A stretch of DNA of 64,000 nucleotides from Shimia litoralis (GTDB lineage Bacteria > Pseudomonadota > Alphaproteobacteria > Rhodobacterales > Rhodobacteraceae). A model generated the notes under the pieces. The model was not told where the DNA came from and ran no database searches. It saw only the letters and a list, made by a program, of their open reading frames with translations. The stretch is taken from the NCBI RefSeq assembly GCF_005518135.1, contig NZ_SULI01000001.1:336902-400901 (forward strand), read 5' to 3'. Made by a program: the position numbers and the translations under genes. Below, one piece after another: positions 36,101 through 44,778 of the stretch. Numbering within the stretch: position 1 is the first letter of the stretch; every line of letters begins with the position of its first letter.

Positions 36101-37465
36101 ATGGAAAAGATACTCGAACCTGCCCGCGAAATCGATGTCATTCATTCGACCGATGTTCTTGTCGTTGGATCTGGCCCCGGTGGCCTCTCTGCAGCACTGG
36201 CTGCGGCGCGTGCCGGGGTGTCTGTTACGCTGGTCGAACGGTTCGGCTGCTTTGGTGGGAATATCACCGTTGTCGGCGTTGAAGGCATGCACTGGTATCG
36301 CCACGAAGCCACGGTAGAATCCGAAGGCATCGCCAGAGAGTTCGAAGAGGCTGCCAAATCTGCAGGCGCGGCTGTGCCCGAGTCGCAGTCCCTGAGCTAC
36401 GAGATCGACTCAGAAGGCTTTAAGCTGGTAGCGGATCAGATGGTGCAGCAGGCGGGAATTCACGCCATGTTGCACCGCAGTTTCGTGGCCCCAATTATGG
36501 ACGGCGACAGCATTCAGGGGATTATCACCGAATCCAAGGCAGGTCGCGAGGCCATCATGGCCAAATACGTGATTGATGCCACTGGGGATGCCGATGTGGC
36601 CCACCGCGCCGGGGCTCCTTGTGTCAAACCCCCCAAAGAAGACCTGATGGCGGCATCTGTGATGTTTCATGTCGCGGGTGTCGACAAGCCACGCTTTATT
36701 GACGGAGTCAAAGCCGATCCGCAGACCTATGCAGATTGGGGGGGCGGTGGCGAATGGAACATCGAAACCACGGGCAAAGAAGACGAGATGTTTTCACCGT
36801 TCTTGCACAAACCGTTTGCCCAAGCGATCAAGGCCGGGATGATCCCGCCACATTTGAACACCATTGCGGGCACATGGGGGGCGGCGCATGACACCGGCGA
36901 ACTGACCTATATGAACCTGATTCATATGGCCCAATGCGATGGCACAGACCCCGATGACCTGACCAAATACGAAATCGAAGGGCGGCGCCAAGCGATGTTG
37001 GCCATCGAGGCGCTTCGTGCGTACACGCCCGGATGTGAAAACATAAGACTGCGAAATTTTGGCATGTCTTTGGGTATTCGTGATACGCGCAAAGTCACCA
37101 CAAATTATGTCATGACTGAACACGACGTACGTCACCAAGGCCGGTTCGATGATAGTATCGGCATTTTCCCGGAATTCATTGATGGATATGGGGTGCTTAT
37201 TTTGCCGACCACGGGGCGTTATTTTGAAATTCCCTATCGGAACCTGCTGCCGGGCAAAGTCAAAAACCTGTTGGTGTCGGGGCGCGCCACCGGAGGCGAG
37301 AAAATTGCCCATGCGGCCACCCGAAATATGGCGTGCTGTGCGGTGATCGGGCAGGGGGCGGGCGTGGCCGCCGCGGTTGCTGTGAAATCCAAGGTTGCGC
37401 TAGATGCCGTTGACATGACGCGGGTGCATGCCGAACTGGAACGGCAAGGGAGCCGCGTGCACTAA
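36101..37465 (+). CDS. FAD-dependent oxidoreductase
   Basis: A 454-residue flavoprotein of the FAD_oxidored type (related to succinate-dehydrogenase/HdrA-like and xanthan-lyase-associated proteins). The dinucleotide motif is VLVVGSGPGGLSAALAAARAG near residues 19-39, with VERFGCFGGNITVVGVEG after it; DATGDADVAHRAG near residue 155 and TGGEKIAHAATRNMACC near the C-terminus are family features. No ribosome-binding site is obvious at ATG 36101. Substrate unknown; single gene after the trp terminator. Confidence 0.78.
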   Translation: MEKILEPAREIDVIHSTDVLVVGSGPGGLSAALAAARAGVSVTLVERFGCFGGNITVVGVEGMHWYRHEATVESEGIAREFEEAAKSAGAAVPESQSLSYEIDSEGFKLVADQMVQQAGIHAMLHRSFVAPIMDGDSIQGIITESKAGREAIMAKYVIDATGDADVAHRAGAPCVKPPKEDLMAASVMFHVAGVDKPRFIDGVKADPQTYADWGGGGEWNIETTGKEDEMFSPFLHKPFAQAIKAGMIPPHLNTIAGTWGAAHDTGELTYMNLIHMAQCDGTDPDDLTKYEIEGRRQAMLAIEALRAYTPGCENIRLRNFGMSLGIRDTRKVTTNYVMTEHDVRHQGRFDDSIGIFPEFIDGYGVLILPTTGRYFEIPYRNLLPGKVKNLLVSGRATGGEKIAHAATRNMACCAVIGQGAGVAAAVAVKSKVALDAVDMTRVHAELERQGSRVH

Positions 37466-37469
37466 TGAT

Positions 37470-37850
37470 CTAATGACCCGCCGGTTTTGCGTGCAACTTG
37501 AGAACATCAAACGGCACGATGTCCAATGCATGTGCATGGGTTGCCTCCAGATGCACATGCGGCGCACAGCCTTCGTCATGCGCCTGTAGGAACCTTGCGG
37601 CACACAAGCACCATTGATCGCCTGCCTTGAGTCCTGCAAAGCCGAAAGCGGGCTGGGGCGTGCTGAGATCATTGCCCACATATTTGGAATACGCCAAGAA
37701 CTCTGCCGTCATCACCGCACAGACGGTATGGCTTCCTTGGTCGTCGCTGCATGTGTTGCAATGCCCATCGCGGAAAAACCCAGTTAAGGGGTCACGCGAA
37801 CACAGCTCAAGCGGTGTCCCAAGTACATTGACTGATACTTCTTTTTGCAT
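37470..37850 (-). CDS. DUF2237 family protein
   Basis: A 126-residue soluble protein of the DUF2237 family: NVLGTPLELCSRDPLTGFFRDGHCNT, GSHTVCAVMTAEFL, YSKYVGNDLSTP and GDQWCLCAARFLQA, with conserved cysteines that could bind metal. Function unknown. ATG 37850 begins the family's usual N-terminus; the upstream codons lie in the intergenic gap. It converges with the FAD oxidoreductase with a 4-base gap. Confidence 0.78.
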   Translation of the reverse strand: MQKEVSVNVLGTPLELCSRDPLTGFFRDGHCNTCSDDQGSHTVCAVMTAEFLAYSKYVGNDLSTPQPAFGFAGLKAGDQWCLCAARFLQAHDEGCAPHVHLEATHAHALDIVPFDVLKLHAKPAGH

Positions 37851-37916
37851 GGAGCCCCACCTTGTCATCTGTCTGCCCCGATCTTAGGGCAAACAGATCA
37901 ATTCACAAAGCTGGCG

Positions 37917-39080
37917 TCAGAGACTATTGGCAATTTCGCGAAATATTTCGATGTTCTTGGCGCTCACACCCTCTTGGCGAAACTTGCGGTCTGCCGCGTT
38001 GCTGGCAATCACAACCCCCAAGGGCTGATTTATGTATATGTACTGACCATAGATCCCGCGTCCCAGAAACTCGCCCTCTGTCGCGCCCACTGGCACCCAC
38101 CATTGATACCCATAGCCAATTTCGCCATCGGCAGTGTTGGCAGAGGCGACTGTGCTTTCTGCGATCCATGCTGCAGGCACGATTTGTTGGCCACCGTACA
38201 TGCCATTTTGGGCAATCATCTGGCCAAAGCGGGCATAGTCGCGCGTGCGGATGTTCAACCCGCCCAAGACGAACGCAACACCTTGTCCGTCGGTGATGTA
38301 ATAGGGGCTTTCTTCATAGCCCAGCGGCTGAATAATCTTTTCAGACAATAGGCTTACGATGTCGCGCCCTGTTGCACCGCGAATGACCATGCCAAGAACA
38401 TGCGTGTCGATCGACACGTACTGCCACTGGGCACCGGGGGCGACAAACGTCTCGGAGAGACCTTGCGCAAAGTCATCCATGGTCCCGCCAAGCGCCACAA
38501 CACGGCCCATTTTATTGATGTCTGAATCATAGTCCAAGTAGTCTTCGTTAAATGTCACGCCGCTGGACATTTGAAGCACATTCCGGATCGTGGCCCCGTC
38601 ATAGGCGCTGCCTGTGAGGGCGGGTACATATTTTGTCACCTGATCATCCAGTGACCCGATGTGACCTTCTGCCATGACGATGCCAAACAGCGCTGACAAA
38701 TAGGATTTGGCGACAGACCATGAAATGCGGCGGTCTTCAGGGTTGGTGCCGAGGTAATAGCTTTCGTGGACCATCTGGCCGTCCTTGAGCACCACAAGGG
38801 CGGTCACGGCGCGGTCTTTGATCCAAGACCCAGTGGAGGCAGGTAATGTGGCGTCTGGCCCCTTGGGGATTTCCGATACGGGACCGGTGCCGCGATCCAC
38901 ATCGCGGGTTAAGAATGCCCCGTTCATATGTGAAAAGTTCGCGACGATTTTTTCTTCTGAAAACAGGCTGTTCACAGCAAGAAGCCGTGTGATTTCTTCG
39001 CGTTTCCAAACATAGATGACAGCCGCAGCCAGCACCATCATCAAAAGAATTCTGCCGAGCCATTTTCCGAACGTACGCAT
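37917..39080 (-). CDS. serine hydrolase, class C beta-lactamase-like
   Basis: A 387-residue protein with one N-terminal membrane anchor (about residues 8-25) and a penicillin-binding/class C beta-lactamase fold. The SxxK nucleophile is SVAK in RISWSVAKSYLSALFG near residue 123, and LQMSSGVTFNEDY is typical of the 6-aminohexanoate-dimer hydrolase/EstB branch; VAFVLGGLNIRTRDYARFG and a late GRGIYGQYIYI serve the rest of the site. It is probably an esterase or amidase facing the periplasm rather than a true beta-lactamase. Confidence 0.8.
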   Translation of the reverse strand: MRTFGKWLGRILLMMVLAAAVIYVWKREEITRLLAVNSLFSEEKIVANFSHMNGAFLTRDVDRGTGPVSEIPKGPDATLPASTGSWIKDRAVTALVVLKDGQMVHESYYLGTNPEDRRISWSVAKSYLSALFGIVMAEGHIGSLDDQVTKYVPALTGSAYDGATIRNVLQMSSGVTFNEDYLDYDSDINKMGRVVALGGTMDDFAQGLSETFVAPGAQWQYVSIDTHVLGMVIRGATGRDIVSLLSEKIIQPLGYEESPYYITDGQGVAFVLGGLNIRTRDYARFGQMIAQNGMYGGQQIVPAAWIAESTVASANTADGEIGYGYQWWVPVGATEGEFLGRGIYGQYIYINQPLGVVIASNAADRKFRQEGVSAKNIEIFREIANSL

Positions 39081-39133
39081 ATCACCTTCTCCGTTTTGGC
39101 AAGTTCACACGCACCGAGGGGCCAATAGCAAGT

Positions 39134-40183
39134 CTAACGTAGGGGAAGTTTGGCCGGAGCCTGCCAATCTACCCATCTGCCGTGGAAATCGACGCGACCC
39201 AAATTTACATGCAGATCACCAGGCCACACACGTAAGGTGAGTGCCGCACCCGGAGCCTGACCATCGGATTCCATGCTGAGCCAAGCAAGGGGGGTTCTTG
39301 TCGTGGCACGTGCACCCTGCGCTTGAATGAGCGCGGTGCCTTTGGCCTGTGCCTCGGCTGGGAAATACTGCCATGCAATCGTGTGATAGATCAGATGAAG
39401 CTGGTCCGGTGTATCGGTCAGATGTGTGTCGAGCCACGCGATGGCATCACCCTGATCTATGGTGGCGTCATGCAGATCAATGGCCGCTTGCGTGCGGTTA
39501 AGGCGGTCGCGTTGATCGGGCCAGAGATAGGCCATCAATCGCAACGCATCCGCGTCGCAAGAGGGATCGAGAGGATTGAGGTCAACGCCCCGTCGCTGCG
39601 CGATCTTGACGTCGGCGTGTGGTGGCAAACCGCCATGCCACTCAGGTGACAAGGTTACTGGGGCGTTTGTGGGACCGTATGTGTCGCCCCCAATCTGCAA
39701 CGCAAAAGCATCAAACATCAGGTTCAGACCGCCGCTCGCACCCAGTTCGGAAAGACGCAGGGGCAGGCCAAACCGATCCGCCAAGAGATGCGATGTCGCA
39801 ATCAAGGGTGCTGCGCGCCGGACTTCGTTGGTTTGCGGTGCCGTGTCGATCCATGCGCACAGAAATGCGTCATGGGTTTCGATCGCACGTATCAGAGCAT
39901 CGGAAAGCACCTGATCAGATACCGCATTGGGCGGGTACGCATTGCAAAGATCGATGTCTTGATGGGTCAGCGTGAGCGCATGCAGACCGCCTGCGATCCG
40001 AAGCGGCAGACCATCCGCCATCGGCCCGATATCGCCTGGCCAAGCTGCGACTTTGGCTGCGAGCGCGGTGTGGTGCGGCCAAATTTTTGCAAGAACCCGC
40101 AACATGCGGCCCATAAACGGGCTGTCCAAGGCCTCGCAGTGGTCTGCTTGTTCAAGCAGCGCCGACTCAAGCGGCGTGGTCAT
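39134..40183 (-). CDS. DUF2332 family protein
   Basis: A 349-residue protein matching DUF2332: ALDSPFMGRMLRVLA at the N-terminus, AGGLHALTLT, TNEVRRAAPLI, LSELGASGGLNLMFD (a glycine-rich loop like those in methyltransferases) and DLNPLDP. Function unknown. It overlaps pth by ATGA and so is cotranscribed with it. Confidence 0.78.
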   Translation of the reverse strand: MTTPLESALLEQADHCEALDSPFMGRMLRVLAKIWPHHTALAAKVAAWPGDIGPMADGLPLRIAGGLHALTLTHQDIDLCNAYPPNAVSDQVLSDALIRAIETHDAFLCAWIDTAPQTNEVRRAAPLIATSHLLADRFGLPLRLSELGASGGLNLMFDAFALQIGGDTYGPTNAPVTLSPEWHGGLPPHADVKIAQRRGVDLNPLDPSCDADALRLMAYLWPDQRDRLNRTQAAIDLHDATIDQGDAIAWLDTHLTDTPDQLHLIYHTIAWQYFPAEAQAKGTALIQAQGARATTRTPLAWLSMESDGQAPGAALTLRVWPGDLHVNLGRVDFHGRWVDWQAPAKLPLR

Positions 40184-40863
40184 TTGAATTTGTCCATCAA
40201 AAGCTGCATTTTTGAGCGGGTCTCTTGGGCGGGGGCCGCTGGCGTTATGTCGTGTGCTTGTTTGCCCGCAGGCTTGGGGGTTGTGGATGACCTTGGCGGT
40301 GCCACCCGAAGCGCAACCGCATTCATGAACTTGCCATTGTCGCCTTTGGCCAGCTCCTTGGCACCATCAGAAATTCCTGACAGTACGTCGTCAAGCCAGC
40401 CCTGATCGGCCTTGGAAAAATCGCGCAACACATATCCGGCCACTGCATCTTTGTGACCGGGGTGCCCAATACCCAAACGCACGCGCCCATAGGTGTCGCC
40501 GATGTGCTGGTGGATCGACCGCAAGCCATTATGCCCCGCATGACCGCCACCGTGTTTGACGCGGCACTTTCCCGGAGCCAGATCGAGTTCGTCGTGGAAC
40601 ACGATCACATCTTCTGGCGTCAGTTTGTAAAACCGCATGGCTTCGCCCACCGATTGCCCCGACAGGTTCATAAAGGTCTCTGGCCGCAGCAAGAGCACCT
40701 TTTCAGAGCCCAAGCGCCCCTCAGTGATTGCGCCTTGGAACTTGCCTTTCCACGGCGCAAAGCCGTGATCTTGCGCAATGCGCTCAACCGCCATGAAGCC
40801 GATGTTGTGGCGATTGCCTGCGTATTTCCCGCCCGGATTTCCCAACCCCACAAAAAGTCTCAT
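40180..40863 (-). CDS. pth: peptidyl-tRNA hydrolase
   Basis: A 227-residue enzyme that frees tRNA from stalled peptidyl-tRNA. VGLGNPGGKYAGNRHNIGFMAVE near residues 5-27 carries the catalytic His in RHNIG and the substrate Asn; RPETFMNLSGQSV and FHDELDLAPGKCRVKHGGGHAGHNGLRS are conserved. A low-complexity, Pro/Ala/Lys-rich tail of about 40 residues extends past the catalytic domain. In many relatives pth directly follows rplY; here an opposite-strand methyltransferase gene lies between them. Confidence 0.95.
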   Translation of the reverse strand: MRLFVGLGNPGGKYAGNRHNIGFMAVERIAQDHGFAPWKGKFQGAITEGRLGSEKVLLLRPETFMNLSGQSVGEAMRFYKLTPEDVIVFHDELDLAPGKCRVKHGGGHAGHNGLRSIHQHIGDTYGRVRLGIGHPGHKDAVAGYVLRDFSKADQGWLDDVLSGISDGAKELAKGDNGKFMNAVALRVAPPRSSTTPKPAGKQAHDITPAAPAQETRSKMQLLMDKFK

Positions 40864-40948
40864 GATGCGTTACCTGTTCTGCGTATCTGTTTTGTTGTTC
40901 TATAGTGATCCAACCCCTAGGAATCAATCAAGGGAAGAGGGCGGCGTG

Positions 40949-41632
40949 ATGTCAGACATGGTTCACAAAGATATCAAATTGGTGTTGCCCGATTGGCTTC
41001 GGGGTGGCCCGATCGAAACCAAAATTCGCAACGGAACCTATGAAAACAAGGAATCCGAGGCGGCGCATCAACGGGTGCGCTCTGGGATGCGTGTGCTGGA
41101 ATTGGGCGCAGGGCTGGGGTTTGTGTCGGCGATATGTGCGCGCAAGGCAGGGGCGGACCGTGTGGTCTGTGTCGAGGCCAACCCGCGCATGCTGGACGCG
41201 TTACGCGAAAACCTCCGGCTGAACGGTGCACGGGATGTCACGGTGGTGCATGGTGCGGTGGTCAATGGCAGCTATGATGAAGACACGGTGTTGTTTCGTG
41301 CCGGAGACCTGTTTTGGGGCGGAACCATCGTTGAGACAGGGACAGATCTTAACAATGTGGTCGAGGTGCCCGCCTTGCGGTTGCCGGATCTCCTAGAGAC
41401 GCACAGGCCGCGCTTGGTGATGATGGATATCGAAGGCGCCGAACAATATCTGTTTGATGCGCGCTGGCCGAAATTTGTGAAATTTGTGGTGCTGGAATTG
41501 CATCCGTCCAAATATCCGCCACAGACAATTCAGAAAATCATCACCTGTATGTCGAAATCTGGCCTGACCTATGATCCGGTGTCTTCCAACGGACGCACGC
41601 TTGGGTTCAAACGCTTACCACGCAAGACATAA
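40949..41632 (+). CDS. FkbM-family SAM-dependent methyltransferase
   Basis: A 227-residue Rossmann methyltransferase. VLELGAGLGFVSAICARKAG near residues 49-68 is the SAM loop, CVEANPRMLDALRENLRLN is motif II, and VMMDIEGAEQYLFD near residue 155 is the FkbM signature. Such enzymes usually O-methylate sugars or polyketide-like molecules. It lies between rplY and pth on the opposite strand. ATG 40949 is chosen (GTG 40946 is equally possible); longer readings overlap pth. Confidence 0.83.
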   Translation: MSDMVHKDIKLVLPDWLRGGPIETKIRNGTYENKESEAAHQRVRSGMRVLELGAGLGFVSAICARKAGADRVVCVEANPRMLDALRENLRLNGARDVTVVHGAVVNGSYDEDTVLFRAGDLFWGGTIVETGTDLNNVVEVPALRLPDLLETHRPRLVMMDIEGAEQYLFDARWPKFVKFVVLELHPSKYPPQTIQKIITCMSKSGLTYDPVSSNGRTLGFKRLPRKT

Positions 41633-41633
41633 A

Positions 41634-41661
41634 AAAACGCGCCTCCGAAGAAGCGCGTTTT
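41634..41661. terminator. bidirectional terminator between FkbM gene and rplY
   Basis: AAAACGCGC pairs with GCGCGTTTT; flanking A and T runs on either side make it usable from both strands. Confidence 0.75.
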
Positions 41662-41687
41662 CAAATTCGTGTCGCAAGGACGCAGAT

Positions 41688-42323
41688 TTATTCTTCTGCG
41701 GCCTCTGCTTCTGGTGCATCATCGTCTTCATCTTCGTTATCCGAAGACCGCAGACCTGATGGTGCAGAGATGTTTGCAATCACAAAGTCACGATCAATGG
41801 TTGGTTTCGCGCCAGAAGGCAGATCAACCGAAGAGATTGTGATTGTGTCGCCTACATCCAAGCCTGCCAGATCAACAACGATCTTTTCAGGAATGTCGCC
41901 AGCAGTTACTTTCAGCTCTACGTCAGGACGTACAACAGTCAGAACGCCACCGCGCTTGAGACCGGGGCACTCTTCTTCGTTGATGAATTCAACGTGAATA
42001 AAGAGGTCGATCTTGGTGCTGCGGTGCAGACGCAGAAGGTCGATGTGTGTTGGCAAGTCTTTTACAACGTCGCGCTGAACGCCGCGGCAAATGACGCGGA
42101 CATCGTCGTGGCCTTCAACCTTGAGGTTGAAAAGGGTCGACAAAAAGCGGCCTTGCTTGAGTTTTTTCAACAGAACGTTGAAAGGGATGTTGATTGCGAA
42201 AGGCTCTGCCTCGCCACCATATACAACACCAGGTACCAAGCCATCGCGACGTGCCTGACGAGCGGCGCCCTTGCCTGTCCCCGTCCGGACTTCGGCATGA
42301 AGATCAGGGATCTGTCCAGCCAT
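41688..42323 (-). CDS. rplY: 50S ribosomal protein L25 (CTC form)
   Basis: A 211-residue L25/CTC family protein binding 5S r[28 protein letters not shown] near residues 13-37 is the conserved N-terminal L25 region; the C-terminal TL5 domain has [23 protein letters not shown]. The acidic, low-complexity tail ([17 protein letters not shown]) is common in alphaproteobacteria. Transcribed towards the FkbM gene and ended by the shared terminator. Confidence 0.95.
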   Translation of the reverse strand: MAGQIPDLHAEVRTGTGKGAARQARRDGLVPGVVYGGEAEPFAINIPFNVLLKKLKQGRFLSTLFNLKVEGHDDVRVICRGVQRDVVKDLPTHIDLLRLHRSTKIDLFIHVEFINEEECPGLKRGGVLTVVRPDVELKVTAGDIPEKIVVDLAGLDVGDTITISSVDLPSGAKPTIDRDFVIANISAPSGLRSSDNEDEDDDAPEAEAAEE

Positions 42324-42517
42324 TAGAATTCTCCAATATGTTTAGGGCGGGAATCCTCCAAGGCTGTATTCCCGCGTGAAGTGGCCCCTTTACCCCAGTC
42401 CGATAAGATTGAAAAGGGGGCTTTGACAATTGTCTCGCGGGTCAGCGCGGTCCACGCTAGCGTTGCAGCATCGAACGGGCGTTGCCTTGCTGCGGAGCCT
42501 CGGGATATGTACGTCAA

Positions 42518-42937
42518 ATGCATACCCAGTTTTCGATCCAGACCCAAGGGCAGGGGCTCTATGAATTCACCCGTGATGTGACGCGCTGGCTAAAGGGGCA
42601 AGACGTGTCAGACGGGCTTGTGACGTTATTTGTGCGCCACACAAGTTGCAGCCTGTTGATACAGGAAAATGCGGATCCCGAGGTCCAGACGGATTTACGC
42701 AATTTTTTCCACCGCCTAGTACCTCCGACAACTGATCCATCGATGTCGTATCTAACCCATACGTACGAGGGGCCAGACGACATGCCAGCCCATATCAAGG
42801 CCGCGATGATGCCGGTGTCTTTGTCAATTCCCATGGTTTCGGGGCGCCTTGTTCTGGGGACGTGGCAGGGGATTTATGTGTTTGAGCACCGTACCGCGCC
42901 GCACACCCGCCATGTGGTTGCGCATGTGTCGACATAA
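42518..42937 (+). CDS. YjbQ/UPF0047 family protein
   Basis: A 139-residue protein of the UPF0047 family: TRDVTRWL, LFVRHTSCSLLIQENADPEVQTDL near residues 40-63, YEGPDDMPAHIKAAMM and LGTWQGIYVFEHR. The family has thiamin-phosphate synthase-like activity in vitro in E. coli YjbQ, but the true role is unclear. ATG 42518 starts the family N-terminus; no strong ribosome-binding site is seen. Confidence 0.85.
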   Translation: MHTQFSIQTQGQGLYEFTRDVTRWLKGQDVSDGLVTLFVRHTSCSLLIQENADPEVQTDLRNFFHRLVPPTTDPSMSYLTHTYEGPDDMPAHIKAAMMPVSLSIPMVSGRLVLGTWQGIYVFEHRTAPHTRHVVAHVST

Positions 42938-42966
42938 AAAAACGCCGCAAGCACGAGGCTGCGGCG
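42936..42966 (-). terminator. minus-strand terminator with no known minus-strand gene
   Basis: CGCCGCA (42943-42949) and TGCGGCG (42960-42966) form a stem; read on the minus strand it is followed by seven T (42942-42936). No protein gene is read leftwards into it, so it may end an unannotated minus-strand transcript. Confidence 0.6.
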
Positions 42967-43200
42967 CATAAAGTTTATGAATTGATAAGCCGAAGGGACT
43001 TGGCTTGATACTGATATAGGTGCTGCGGCTTTTGAGCAGCAGGGGGAAATACAGAAAAAATTCCCCTTACGCGGTATCCCTCTGTATCTAGGGGTTGCAA
43101 TTATCCTCTACCCAAACTCTAGAGGGTTCCCTATAGTACCTGTGGATAAGTTGGGAAGATGCCCTAGTCCAAGAGGCAGAAGAACATAAAGGGGAAGGCC
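42967..43200. other. structured intergenic region upstream of nrdR
   Basis: No gene is seen in these 234 bases. Several short inverted repeats occur: AAGCC/GGCTT near 42987-43006, TGCTGC/GCAGCA near 43021-43041, GGGGAA/TTCCCC near 43043-43066 and CCTCTA/TAGAGG near 43106-43125. With the minus-strand terminator at 42936-42966 this would fit a small RNA read leftwards, or an nrdR regulatory region. Confidence 0.4.
43141..43149 (-). promoter_or_regulatory. consensus DnaA box upstream of nrdR
   Basis: TGTGGATAA on the plus strand is the exact complement of the 9-base consensus TTATCCACA, 51 bases before the nrdR start. A single box may arise by chance, but DnaA control of ribonucleotide-reductase genes is known in E. 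coli. Confidence 0.45.
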
Positions 43201-43668
43201 ATGCGCTGCCCGTTTTGCGGAAATATTGACACTCAAGTAAAAGACTCGCGTCCGGCAGAGGATCATGTCTCCATTCGTCGTCGGCGGTTTTGTCCTGCTT
43301 GCGGCGGGCGCTTTACCACATATGAACGTGTACAGTTGCGCGATTTGGTGGTTGTGAAAACCAATGGGCGACGCGAAGATTTTGATCGTGACAAGCTGGA
43401 GCGGTCCATTCGTATTTCCATGCAAAAACGCCCTGTCGAGCCCGAGCGCATTGACCAGATGATTTCCGGCATCGTCCGGCGATTGGAAAGCATGGGCGAA
43501 ACTGACATCCAATCCAAAACGATTGGTGAAATTGTCATGGAAGCTTTGGCGCGGATCGACACCGTCGCATACGTGCGCTTTGCCAGTGTGTATAAAAACT
43601 TTCAGGCGGCCGATGACTTTGACAAATTTGTCTCGGAATTGCGCCCGGAAACAGCGCCGGAAGATTAA
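43201..43668 (+). CDS. nrdR: transcriptional repressor NrdR
   Basis: A 155-residue repressor of ribonucleotide-reductase genes. The zinc ribbon is [17 protein letters not shown] plus [14 protein letters not shown] (four Cys), and the ATP-cone runs from [21 protein letters not shown] to [11 protein letters not shown]. It is the first gene of nrdR-ribD. A consensus DnaA box and several hairpins lie upstream. Confidence 0.96.
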   Translation: MRCPFCGNIDTQVKDSRPAEDHVSIRRRRFCPACGGRFTTYERVQLRDLVVVKTNGRREDFDRDKLERSIRISMQKRPVEPERIDQMISGIVRRLESMGETDIQSKTIGEIVMEALARIDTVAYVRFASVYKNFQAADDFDKFVSELRPETAPED

Positions 43669-43688
43669 TCCTGTCAGATCAAAGATAT

Positions 43689-44774
43689 ATGTCGTTGGCC
43701 CTTGCTTTGGGCCGACGTGGTCAAGGACGTACTTGGCCCAATCCTGCTGTGGGGTGCGTGATCGTGCGCGATGGCCGGATTGTCGGGCGTGGCTGGACGC
43801 AACCGGGTGGTCGTCCGCATGCCGAACCGCAGGCACTGGCGCAGGCTGGCGCACAGGCGCGGGGGGCAACAGCATATGTGACGCTGGAACCTTGTGCCCA
43901 CCATGGACAAACGCCGCCGTGTTCTCAGGCGCTGATTGACGCGGGGGTTGCGCGCGTCGTCGCCGCTGTCACCGACAGTGATCCGCGGGTCTCCGGGCAG
44001 GGCTTTGATATGTTGCGTGCCGCAGGGATTGAGGTGACCACTGGTGTCATGGCATCCGAAGCCGCAGCTGATTTGCAGGGGTTTTTCCAAAAAATTGAGC
44101 AAGGGCGTCCGTTTTTGACACTTAAGCTGGCCAGCACCTTGGATGGGCGGATAGCGACCGCCACAGGGGAAAGCCAGTGGATCACCGGACCAGAGTCCCG
44201 CCGATGCGTGCATGCGATGCGTGCTACGCATGATGCGGTGATGGTTGGCGCTGGAACCGCACGCGCCGATGATCCGTCTTTGACAGTGCGAGATATCGGT
44301 GTGTCTCATCAACCGGTTCGTGTTGTTGTGTCACGCCGTTTGGATGTGCCTCTGATGGGGAAACTGGCGCGCACGGCAAATGATGTGCCTGTATGGTTGC
44401 TGCATGGGCATGATGCGGATGCGAACTTGGTGCGCACGTGGCAAGATTTGGGGGCGATGCTGTTGCCGTGCGCCCAGCAGGGCGGGCATTTGGGCCCGAC
44501 CGCTGTGCTTCAGGCATTGGGATCGCAGGGGCTGACGCGTGTGTTCTGTGAGGGCGGCGGTGCACTTGCGGCGTCGTTGCTTGCGGCGGACGTGGTGGAT
44601 GAATTGGTCACCTTCACGGCGGGCATCGCTATTGGGGCCGAAGGCACTCCGTCTGTGGGGGCTTTGGGGGTTGCTGCCTTGGCGCGTGCCCCGCGGTTTG
44701 ATCTCGTGGAACAACGACGTTTGGGGCAGGATATCATGTGTATTTGGCGCAAACCCGAACGCATGCGCGCCTAA
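43689..44774 (+). CDS. ribD: bifunctional riboflavin deaminase/reductase RibD
   Basis: A 361-residue two-domain enzyme. The deaminase zinc site is GRPHAEPQAL near residue 42 and PCAHHGQTPPC near residue 69; the reductase domain begins about residue 140 (LTLKLASTLDGRIATATGESQWITG) and ends with EGGGALAASLL. The reading frame is open upstream to a CTG at 43671, and SDQRYMSLAL would match the usual RibD N-terminus, so the true start could be a few codons earlier. It converges with kpsC with a 4-base gap. Confidence 0.93.
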   Translation: MSLALALGRRGQGRTWPNPAVGCVIVRDGRIVGRGWTQPGGRPHAEPQALAQAGAQARGATAYVTLEPCAHHGQTPPCSQALIDAGVARVVAAVTDSDPRVSGQGFDMLRAAGIEVTTGVMASEAAADLQGFFQKIEQGRPFLTLKLASTLDGRIATATGESQWITGPESRRCVHAMRATHDAVMVGAGTARADDPSLTVRDIGVSHQPVRVVVSRRLDVPLMGKLARTANDVPVWLLHGHDADANLVRTWQDLGAMLLPCAQQGGHLGPTAVLQALGSQGLTRVFCEGGGALAASLLAADVVDELVTFTAGIAIGAEGTPSVGALGVAALARAPRFDLVEQRRLGQDIMCIWRKPERMRA

Positions 44775-44778
44775 TCGA

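Noticed and set aside
37917..39080. True antibiotic-inactivating beta-lactamase
   Set aside because: SVAK and the loop following resemble esterase/6-aminohexanoate hydrolase branches, and there is a membrane anchor instead of a cleaved signal; no basis for a resistance claim.
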